From Amycolatopsis deserti (GTDB lineage Bacteria; Actinomycetota; Actinomycetes; Mycobacteriales; Pseudonocardiaceae): a DNA stretch of 64,000 nucleotides. This document shows positions 56,774 through 64,000 of the stretch, one piece after another. The DNA lies in contig NZ_BNAU01000008.1 of assembly GCF_014653945.1 (NCBI RefSeq), positions 281,421 to 345,420 of the forward strand. The letters are read 5' to 3'. Both the position numbers and the translations under genes were made by a program. The notes below the pieces were generated by a model. The model did not search any database. It saw only the letters and a list, made by a program, of their open reading frames with translations, and had not been told where the DNA came from. The first letter of the stretch is position 1, and the number at the start of each line of letters is the position of its first letter.

Positions 56774-58155
56774 CGGCTCGCCACCGCGGGCACCAGTCGT
56801 CCCGGGCCGGCGAGCGCGACCAGCGCCGCCACGCCCATCGCGATCGCGGACAGCACGAACGCCGTGGTGTAGCCGGATTCGACCGGGAACCGGGTGCCCG
56901 CGATGACCTCGCCGGTCACGATCGTCGACGCGATCTGCGCGCCGAACGTTCCGCCGATGGTGCGCATGATCGTGTTGACCCCGGTCGCCTCACCGGTCTG
57001 ACGCGGGTCGACCGCGCCCACGACGAGGTTGGCCAGCGACGCGAAAGCGAACCCGACGCCGATGCCGAGGATCCCGTTGCCCAGGTAGATGGGCCACCGC
57101 GTGCCGTGCGCGACGGCGAACACCACGAACCCGGCCGCGCCGACCACGCACGCCAGCACCAGCGGCAGCTTGAACCCGGCCTGCGCGCCGATGCGCCCGG
57201 CGAGCGGGCTGGCGAACAGCATGGTCACGGCCATCGGGATGATGAACAGCCCGGCCTCGGTGACCGACGCGCCGAAGCCGTACCCGGCCCGCGACGGCGT
57301 CTCGACCAGCAGCGGCACCAGCGTGAACGCGCCGTACATGCCGAAGCCGATGATCAGCGCGGTGATGTTGGAGGTCAGCACCGCGGGACGGCCGAGCAGC
57401 CCGATGTCGATCAGCGGCCGCGCCAGGCGCCTCTCCACCAGCGCGAACACGACCAGCAGGACCGCGGCCGCCGCGAACAGGCCGATGATCGCCGCCGAGC
57501 CCCAGCCCCACACCCGGCCCTCGCTGATCGCCAGCAGCAGCGCGACCAGGCCGCCGGTGAGCAGCAGGGCGCCGGCCCAGTCCACCCGGCCCGGCGAACG
57601 CACCGGCGACTCGCGCACGAACGCGGTCACCGCGGCGATCCCGGCGACGATCACCGCGAACATCAGCCAGAAGATCCACTCCCAGCTCAGCGCGTCGACG
57701 ATCAGCCCGGGGATGACCAGCCCGGCGCCGAACCCGATGCCGAAGGTCGAGCTGATCCAGCCGATCGCGACCGGCACCCGCTCCCGCGGGAACTCGTCGC
57801 GCACGATGCCGAACGCGAGCGGGAACGTCGCGGCGCCGACGCCCTGGATCGCGCGGGCGGCGATCAGCACGCCGATCGACGGGGCCAGCGCGGCGAGCAG
57901 CGTGCCCGCCCCGGACACCGCGAGGCACGCCACCAGCACGCGGCGCTTGCCGAACATGTCGCCGAGGCGGCCGAGCAGCCCGGTCGCGACCGACGCCGTG
58001 AGCAGGAAGGCGCTGAGCACCCAGGACACGGTGGTTGTCGACCTGCCGAACTCGGCCTGCAGGGTCGGCAACGCGGGCACCGGCATGGTCTGCAGCAACG
58101 AGAACGACAGCACCGCGATCAGCAGCGCGGCGAAGGGTGCGGAAGTTCGTGTCAT
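56770..58155 (-). CDS. MFS efflux transporter (DHA2/EmrB type), 461 aa
   Basis: Multidrug-type MFS with the first-helix text LLIAVLSFSLLQTMPVPALPT, motif GRLGDMFGKRRVLV after helix 2, the antiporter motif C-like AFGIVRDEFPRERVPVAIGW region and a long C-terminal half suggesting up to 14 helices. Expected to export a toxic organic compound by proton antiport. The ATG at 58155 is at the edge of a MarR operator shared with the divergent MarR gene. Its stop overlaps the flavin-hemerythrin gene, so pump and enzyme are one operon. Confidence 0.88.
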   Translation of the reverse strand: MTRTSAPFAALLIAVLSFSLLQTMPVPALPTLQAEFGRSTTTVSWVLSAFLLTASVATGLLGRLGDMFGKRRVLVACLAVSGAGTLLAALAPSIGVLIAARAIQGVGAATFPLAFGIVRDEFPRERVPVAIGWISSTFGIGFGAGLVIPGLIVDALSWEWIFWLMFAVIVAGIAAVTAFVRESPVRSPGRVDWAGALLLTGGLVALLLAISEGRVWGWGSAAIIGLFAAAAVLLVVFALVERRLARPLIDIGLLGRPAVLTSNITALIIGFGMYGAFTLVPLLVETPSRAGYGFGASVTEAGLFIIPMAVTMLFASPLAGRIGAQAGFKLPLVLACVVGAAGFVVFAVAHGTRWPIYLGNGILGIGVGFAFASLANLVVGAVDPRQTGEATGVNTIMRTIGGTFGAQIASTIVTGEVIAGTRFPVESGYTTAFVLSAIAMGVAALVALAGPGRLVPAVASR

Positions 58156-58188
58156 GACGTAATGATTACACGACGACATGATTACGTC
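58156..58188. promoter_or_regulatory. Composite MarR operator
   Basis: GACGTAAT (58156-58163) and ATTACGTC (58181-58188) form a perfect dyad with 17-base spacing. Inside, GTAAT-G-ATTAC (58159-58169) is itself a dyad, and ATGATTAC occurs twice (58162-58169, 58178-58185). This is the whole gap between the two divergent genes' start regions, ideal for dual repression. Confidence 0.8.
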
Positions 58189-58209
58189 CAGAAGGGTAGG
58201 ATCGCCGCC

Positions 58210-58680
58210 ATGGAAGACCGCGAGACGCGACCGCCGACCCTGCTCGCCCTGCCCTCCTACCTGGCCGGCCACGTGGCGCGGATCGGGCATCGCGGGCTGG
58301 TTGCGGCGCTGTCCGAGCACGACCTGCGGCTGCCGCACTTCGCCGTGCTGACCGGGTTGTCGGACTTCGGGCCGCTCGCGCAGCACGCGCTGGCCGACCG
58401 CCTCGGGCTCAACCGCAGCCACCTCGTCGGGTATCTGGACCTGCTGGAGCGACGAGGTTTCGTGCGGCGCGAACGCGATCCCGACGACCGGCGCCGCCAG
58501 CGCGCCGCCCTGACCGATTCGGGGATGCGGCTGGTGCGCCGCCTGCAGGAGGTGGCGCACCGCTCGCAGGAGGAGTCGCTGGGCGCGCTGTCCACTTCGG
58601 AACGTCAAACGCTGGTGGACCTGATGCGACGGGTGGTCGTGGCCGACGACGCGGCGCGGAAGGCTGTTGTGCGGGACTAA
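58210..58680 (+). CDS. MarR-family regulator, 156 aa
   Basis: Winged helix at about residues 45-105 (LAQHALADRLGLNRSHLVGY, LERRGFVRRERDPDDRRRQR) with N- and C-terminal dimer helices. The ATG at 58210 is 54 bp from the divergent efflux gene across a composite dyad. It probably represses the efflux-flavoenzyme operon and itself and is released by the exported compound. Its stop overlaps the convergent hydroxypyruvate isomerase gene by 4 bp. Confidence 0.9.
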   Translation: MEDRETRPPTLLALPSYLAGHVARIGHRGLVAALSEHDLRLPHFAVLTGLSDFGPLAQHALADRLGLNRSHLVGYLDLLERRGFVRRERDPDDRRRQRAALTDSGMRLVRRLQEVAHRSQEESLGALSTSERQTLVDLMRRVVVADDAARKAVVRD

Positions 58681-59435
58681 CGGTCGGGCAGCCAGCCGAA
58701 GCTGTCCACAGTGGATCCGCTCGGCGCGTACTCCAAGCCCACCCAGCCCGCGTAGCCGGTCGCGGCCAGGCGTTCCAGCCAGGCCGTCACGCCGAGCGTC
58801 CCGGTGCCCGGCTCGTGCCGGCCGGGCGCGTCGGCCACCTGCACGTGCCCGGTGCGCGCCAGCAGCGGCGGCGTGAGCAGCGCGTCCAGGTCGTCGCCGT
58901 TGGTGCCGAGGTGGTAGATGTCGGTCAGCAGTGCGATGTTGTCCGCGCCGACCTCGTCCGCCAGCGCCAGTGCGTCCGCGGCGCGCAGCAGCGGGTAGTC
59001 CGGCGCGCCGGACAGCGGTTCCAGCAGCACCGTGCCCGGCAACCGCTCCGCGGCGTAGGCGAGGTTGTCCAACAGCACGTCCCGCGAACCGCCGGTCCGG
59101 TTGCCGGGCAGCACGTTGAACAACCGGCACCCGAGCTGCTCCGCGATCCCGGCCGCGACGTCCACCCCGTCCCGGAACTCGCCCGTCCGCGCGGCGAACG
59201 CGGCCAGCCCGCGCTCGCCCGCCGCCAGATCGCCGTGCGGCACGTTGAGCGACACCAGTTCCACCCCGGCGTCGGCGATCGACGTCACGAACCGCTCGAC
59301 CTCGCGGTCACCGGGCACGCCGTCGAACGGCCACCACGACTCGACCCCCGCGAACCCCGCCTCGGCCGCCGCGGCCGGCCGCCGCTCCGGCGCCAGCTCG
59401 GTGAACAGGATCGAGACGTTGACGTCGTACCGCAT
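58677..59435 (-). CDS. hyi: Hydroxypyruvate isomerase-like TIM barrel, 252 aa
   Basis: Xylose-isomerase-like TIM barrel. The two catalytic glutamates lie in GTVLLEPLSGAPDYPL and GWVGLEYAPSG, with the metal ligands Asp/His in TDIYHLGTNG and GHVQVADAPGRHEPG. This matches hydroxypyruvate isomerase (hydroxypyruvate to tartronate semialdehyde); 2-oxo-tetronate isomerases are close. No glyoxylate carboligase or tartronate semialdehyde reductase is adjacent. It starts 4 bp after the stop of the acyl-CoA ligase gene. Confidence 0.85.
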   Translation of the reverse strand: MRYDVNVSILFTELAPERRPAAAAEAGFAGVESWWPFDGVPGDREVERFVTSIADAGVELVSLNVPHGDLAAGERGLAAFAARTGEFRDGVDVAAGIAEQLGCRLFNVLPGNRTGGSRDVLLDNLAYAAERLPGTVLLEPLSGAPDYPLLRAADALALADEVGADNIALLTDIYHLGTNGDDLDALLTPPLLARTGHVQVADAPGRHEPGTGTLGVTAWLERLAATGYAGWVGLEYAPSGSTVDSFGWLPDR

Positions 59436-59439
59436 GACG

Positions 59440-60963
<1,524 letters not shown>

Positions 60964-61122
60964 CGCCTGCCCACCTTCCGAACGTCGTTCTCCTCCGCGG
61001 CGTCCGAATTGCCCTGGACGCGCGAATCCCGTCCGGGTCGAGTGTCGACCCCGGCAGAATCCCGTTCGGTTTTGTGGCGACGTCGACCCGTCAGCCAGTG
61101 AACCGCGCGGCCGGTGTGGTGG

Positions 61123-61668
61123 TCAAGCCCCCGGTGCGTCGTCGAGGTCGCCCGGCCGGATGCGGTAGACCTGCAGGCGCAGGTCGTAGTACTTGGTGGT
61201 CTCGCCGACCCACTGCATGCCGAGCCGCTTCGCGGTCGCGATCGCCCGAATGTTGTTCGGTCGCGCGACGGCGAACAGCTCGTCGGTGTCCTGCGTGAAC
61301 GCCCACCTGATCAGGGCCTGACTGCCCTCGGTGGCGTAGCCCTGGCCCCAGGCCTCGGGATGCAGCTGCCAGCTGAGCTCGAGGTCCTCCTCGTACGGTG
61401 GCAGCAGCCGGATGCCCAGGCCGCCGATGACCTGCCCGTCCTCCCGGCGCTCCATCGCCCACCGGCCGCGCGGCGGGGGCAGGTTGGGCTGGGCCTCACG
61501 CCAGGCGTTGAGCACCGCGCGCATCGCGGCGACATCGCCGACCCGGTCCATCGCCGGGGTCAGCCAGTGCGTGACCTCTTCCGAGCCGTAGATCGCGAGT
61601 GCGGCTTCGGCGTCGTCGACCGTCCAGTCACGGATGAGCAGCCGGTCGGTGATCAGGGGCGACTCCAT
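61123..61668 (-). CDS. GNAT-family acetyltransferase (RimJ/RimL-like), 181 aa
   Basis: N-terminal ITDRLLIRDWTVDDAEAALA and the acetyl-CoA loop HPEAWGQGYATEGSQALIRW near residue 105 are diagnostic of N-acetyltransferases acting on alpha-amino groups or small molecules. The final strand IRAIATAKRLGMQWVGETT is present. Its start lies within the 3' end of the ATP-binding protein gene (41-bp overlap), so translation is probably coupled. The 159-bp gap to the acyl-CoA synthetase gene holds nothing recognised. Confidence 0.9.
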   Translation of the reverse strand: MESPLITDRLLIRDWTVDDAEAALAIYGSEEVTHWLTPAMDRVGDVAAMRAVLNAWREAQPNLPPPRGRWAMERREDGQVIGGLGIRLLPPYEEDLELSWQLHPEAWGQGYATEGSQALIRWAFTQDTDELFAVARPNNIRAIATAKRLGMQWVGETTKYYDLRLQVYRIRPGDLDDAPGA

Positions 61669-62080
61669 GGGTAAACGCTACGGGAAGTGCGGCCGGGACG
61701 GCAGCCGCGAGCGGCAGATGCGCCCAGAGGGCGGCATGGTCCCCGTCGCCGCTGCGCCCCCACAGGGCGGCGCAGGTCGTGAGGACGTGCAGGCCGGTGC
61801 CGAAGCCGCTGTCCGCCGAGGGCAGCTCGACGCCGGGCGCGGCCAGCGAGATGCGCAGCCAGTCGGACTGGGTGCCCTCGCGCACGAGGCGGAGGGTGGC
61901 GGGCAGGCGGCCCTGGTCGTAGGCGGCGCTGGCGAGGGCGTCGATGACGAGCAGTGCGTCGGTGACGGTCTCGACCGTGCAGCCGTCGAGGAAGGCGGCG
62001 GCCGACTCCCGCAACCTGCGCACGTCGGTGGGGTGGCTCAGCACCCGTTGCAGGGCGTTGTCGATCCAGAAGTCGGACAC
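61628..62080 (-). CDS. RsbW-like ATP-binding protein, 150 aa
   Basis: The length and the central pattern, a helical N-terminal part (RRLRESAAAFLDGCTVETVT) followed by LPATLRLVREGTQSDWLRIS and a glycine-rich GFGTGLHVL, are like the GHKL ATPase fold of anti-sigma-factor kinases of the RsbW/SpoIIAB type in Streptomyces, many of which are degenerate. The canonical N-box is not clear, so catalytic activity is doubtful. It overlaps the GNAT gene by 41 bp. It could be an anti-sigma factor, but nothing nearby tests this. Confidence 0.65.
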   Translation of the reverse strand: MSDFWIDNALQRVLSHPTDVRRLRESAAAFLDGCTVETVTDALLVIDALASAAYDQGRLPATLRLVREGTQSDWLRISLAAPGVELPSADSGFGTGLHVLTTCAALWGRSGDGDHAALWAHLPLAAAVPAALPVAFTHGVAPDHRPAAHP

Positions 62081-62173
62081 GCGGGCTCCCTCCGCTGGCT
62101 GCTCAACGGTCGGGTGAGACTACCCAGGCGGGCGTGGCCGAAACCGCGTCTGGTGTGACCGTCGTCGCACCGC

Positions 62174-62620
62174 TCAGGCGTCTTGTGCGTGGTGGTGCAG
62201 CAGCCTGGCCAGCAGGCCGGTCAGCTGCTCCCGCTCGTGGCCGCTCAGCGGAGCGAGGAGCTCGTCCTGGATGCGGGCGATCTGCTTGTCGAGGCGCTTG
62301 AGGTGGCGGCGGCCGTCCGCGGTGATCGTGATGACGTTGCGGCGCCGGTCGGCCGGATCCGGCTCGCGGCTCACCAGGCCGCGGTCGGCCAGTTCGTTGA
62401 TGGTCGCGACCAGGTCCGAGAGGTGGATCGCGCTGCGCCGGCCGAGCGTGGCCTGACTGGCCGGGCCGGACTCGTCGAGGGCGGCCAGCAGCCGGTAGTG
62501 GTAGCCGCGGGCGCCGGCCTCGGACAGGCCCTGCGTGACGAGCCGGTGCGCGTGGTGCGCGGTCTGGGTGAGCAGCCAGCTGGGCAGGGTCCGCAGCCGT
62601 TCGGGGGCGGTCGGGTCCAT
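62174..62620 (-). CDS. MarR-family regulator, 148 aa
   Basis: Winged helix with SQATLGRRSAIHLSDLVATI and the wing LVSREPDPADRRRNVITITA, flanked by helical ends (LLTQTAHHAHRLVTQG, LSGHEREQLTGLLARLL). Complete family length. ATG at 62620; an AT-rich gap with repeated AACGTTCG motifs separates it from the divergent phosphotransferase gene, which it probably controls. Confidence 0.9.
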   Translation of the reverse strand: MDPTAPERLRTLPSWLLTQTAHHAHRLVTQGLSEAGARGYHYRLLAALDESGPASQATLGRRSAIHLSDLVATINELADRGLVSREPDPADRRRNVITITADGRRHLKRLDKQIARIQDELLAPLSGHEREQLTGLLARLLHHHAQDA

Positions 62621-62637
62621 GACCGGAGTCTAACAGG

Positions 62638-62676
62638 AACGTTCGGCTGGCGAATAATTTATCGGTTTAACGTTCG
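62638..62676. promoter_or_regulatory. Repeated AACGTTCG motifs in the MarR/phosphotransferase gap
   Basis: AACGTTCG occurs at 62638-62645 and 62669-62676, flanking the AT-rich core GAATAATTTATC. AACGTT is self-complementary, so each can be half of a MarR dyad site. The region is the most AT-rich stretch near the end of the window and probably contains both promoters. Confidence 0.5.
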
Positions 62677-62741
62677 TCCGCCAAATGTTTGCGTGCGGCG
62701 CCCGTTCCGGGCATGTTGCTCCCGGAAGCGAAGGAGGCCCG

Positions 62742-63788
62742 ATGCCGCAGACCGACGTCCTGTCGCCGGAGGAGGTGCGGGCCCTCGCCGGGTGGATGGA
62801 CGGTCAGGGGTTGCCCGGCGGCCCCGTCGAGGACGTGGCGCCGATCGCCGGCGGCACGCAGAACCTGATGGTCTCGTTCCGCCGTGGCGGCCGGGCGTAC
62901 GTGCTGCGCAGCGGGCCACGCCACCGGCGGGCGCGCAGCAACGACGTGTTGCGCCGCGAGATGCGGGTGCTCGCCGCGCTCGCGGGCACCGCCGTGCCGC
63001 ATCCGGAGCTGATCGCGGCCTGCCCGGACGAGACGGTCCTGCCGGGGGCGGTCTTCTACCTCATGGAGCCGGTCGACGGTTTCAACGCGACCCTCGAACT
63101 GCCGGAGCCGCACGCGACCCGGCCCGCTCTGCGGCACGAGATGGGCCTGGCGATGGCCGACGCGCTGGCGGCGCTCGGGTCGGTCGACCACGAAGCGGTG
63201 GGGCTCGCGGATTTCGGGCGCCCGCAAGGGTTTCTCGAGCGGCAGGTGCCGAGGTGGCTGGCGGAGCTGGACTCCTACGCCGGCCACGAGGGCTACCCGG
63301 GGCCGGACATCCCGGGCGTGCCGGCGGTGGCGGAGTGGCTCGCCCGCCACGTGCCGCAGCGGTGGACACCAGGAATCCTGCACGGCGACTACCACCTCGC
63401 GAACGTGCTGTTCTCCCGCGAGGACGCCGCGGTGGCGGCGATCGTGGACTGGGAGATGTGCACGATCGGCGACCCGCTCCTCGACCTGGGCTGGCTGCTG
63501 GCGACGTGGCCGGCGACCCGCCCGATGCTCGGCTGGACCGGCCTCGCCACGGCCGGTGACCTCGCCACCGAGGAGGAGATCGTGGCCCGCTACGCCGCTC
63601 GCTCGGGCCGGGACACGTCCGCGATCGCCTGGTACGCGGTGCTCGCGTGCTTCAAGCTGGGCATCGTGCTGGAGGGCACCCACGCGCGCGCCTGCGCGGG
63701 TAAGGCGCCACGCCCCATCGGCGACCGCCTGCACGCCGCCACGGTGAGCCTGTTCGAGCAAGCACTGGACCGGATCGCCCGCGCGTAG
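62742..63788 (+). CDS. APH-fold phosphotransferase family protein, 348 aa
   Basis: Aminoglycoside phosphotransferase/choline-kinase fold of the type fused to acyl-CoA dehydrogenases (ACAD10-like) in eukaryotes. The N-terminal nucleotide loop is APIAGGTQNLMVSFRRGG near residue 30-45, the catalytic loop ILHGDYHLANVLFS near 212-225 and the metal Asp in IVDWEMCTIGDPLLDLGW near 235. The ATG at 62742 has AAGGAGG upstream; the open frame from 62685 is not used. Substrate unknown, probably a small hydroxylated molecule. The last 66 bp are the source of an 86-bp tandem repeat downstream. Confidence 0.9.
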   Translation: MPQTDVLSPEEVRALAGWMDGQGLPGGPVEDVAPIAGGTQNLMVSFRRGGRAYVLRSGPRHRRARSNDVLRREMRVLAALAGTAVPHPELIAACPDETVLPGAVFYLMEPVDGFNATLELPEPHATRPALRHEMGLAMADALAALGSVDHEAVGLADFGRPQGFLERQVPRWLAELDSYAGHEGYPGPDIPGVPAVAEWLARHVPQRWTPGILHGDYHLANVLFSREDAAVAAIVDWEMCTIGDPLLDLGWLLATWPATRPMLGWTGLATAGDLATEEEIVARYAARSGRDTSAIAWYAVLACFKLGIVLEGTHARACAGKAPRPIGDRLHAATVSLFEQALDRIARA

Positions 63789-64000
63789 CGGGGCCGCGGC
63801 ACGGCGACCGCCTGCACGCGGCGGCGGTGAGTTTGTTCGAGCTAGGACCGGACCGGATCGCCCGCGCGAGGCACCGCCCGCGCGGCACGGCGACCGCCTG
63901 CACGCGGCGGCGGTGAGTTTGTTCGAGCTAGGACCGGACCGGATCGCCCGCGCGAGGCACCGCCCGCGCGGCACGGCGACCGCCTGCACGCGGCGGTGGT
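63720..64000. repeat. 86-bp tandem array derived from the phosphotransferase 3' end
   Basis: The gene's final coding stretch (63720-63785) reappears at 63803-63868, 63889-63954 and again from 63975 to the window edge, spaced 86 bp. The first two extra units (63803-63888 and 63889-63974) are identical over all 86 bases, while the gene's own copy differs at several bases. The extra copies lack the TAG stop, so they are non-coding repeats. The array continues beyond the window. Confidence 0.88.

Noticed and set aside
63590..64000. Minus-strand frames over the terminal repeats
   Set aside because: They translate the 86-bp repeats repeatedly and lack any family features or ribosome sites.

Overview
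The window is 64 kb of very GC-rich DNA with short intergenic gaps, frequent GTG and TTG starts, many ATGA/GTGA stop-start overlaps and a large share of one-component regulators (MerR, IclR, GntR, MarR, PucR, LysR, TetR). With a conservon operon, a PPOX-family protein of the F420-linked type and an ech-fcs pair of Amycolatopsis-like size, this points to a filamentous actinomycete, most likely Pseudonocardiaceae and probably Amycolatopsis or a close relative. No rRNA, tRNA, CRISPR, integrase or transposase was recognised. It reads as chromosomal accessory DNA specialised for catabolism.

Layout. 1-1.2 kb: the end of a MerR-type gene and two small unknowns. 1.2-14.2 kb: a catabolic district with an MFS porter, two IclR genes, a GntR gene, a DUF3500 protein, an NTF2-like protein, a fumarylacetoacetase-type hydrolase, two FAD aromatic hydroxylases, an esterase, a second MFS porter whose 5' end is duplicated, and a MarR/quercetinase-like cupin pair around a palindromic operator. 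14.3-20.2 kb: a PucR-type regulator, then HMG-CoA reductase, HMG-CoA lyase and a TctA-type permease with a small membrane partner, best read as mevalonate uptake and catabolism. 20.3-29.9 kb: SDR, NTF2-FMO fusion with a divergent GAF regulator, PPOX protein, SnoaL-tailed ECF sigma factor, hydrolase, methyltransferase and others.

30.5-39.2 kb: a complete glucarate/galactarate locus. MFS, 5-keto-4-deoxyglucarate dehydratase, semialdehyde dehydrogenase and glucarate dehydratase run leftwards; LysR, a second MFS and a galactarate/talarate-type dehydratase run rightwards. Both acids would reach 2-oxoglutarate. 39.2-43.2 kb: lipoprotein, SDR, thiolase and a divergent TetR with three identical operators, then SRPBCC and YchJ-like genes. 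43.3-45.6 kb: hydroxycinnamoyl-CoA hydratase/lyase and CoA ligase behind a 23-bp operator with no adjacent regulator. 45.7-47.7 kb: an RsbQ-RsbP-like energy-stress pair.

48.1-50.6 kb: an ABBA/DMATS-type indole prenyltransferase translationally close to a tryptophanase, a compact prenyl-indole cassette. It is followed by a roughly 465-bp nested palindrome (50.58-51.05 kb), the most unusual DNA structure here. 51.1-54.9 kb: a four-gene conservon (CvnA-D type). 55.3-60.9 kb: an LLM flavoenzyme-hemerythrin fusion with an efflux porter and divergent MarR, hydroxypyruvate isomerase and an acyl-CoA ligase. 61.1-63.8 kb: GNAT, ATP-binding protein, MarR and an APH-fold phosphotransferase whose 3' end is copied into an 86-bp tandem array that runs off the window.

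Two themes recur. Most catabolic units sit beside a dedicated regulator with a readable inverted-repeat operator. Gene ends are repeatedly duplicated: the MFS 5' end, the phosphotransferase 3' end, the tract after the SMP-30 gene and a triple hairpin after the SDR gene. All functional calls come from reading the sequence and family knowledge; no database search was run.
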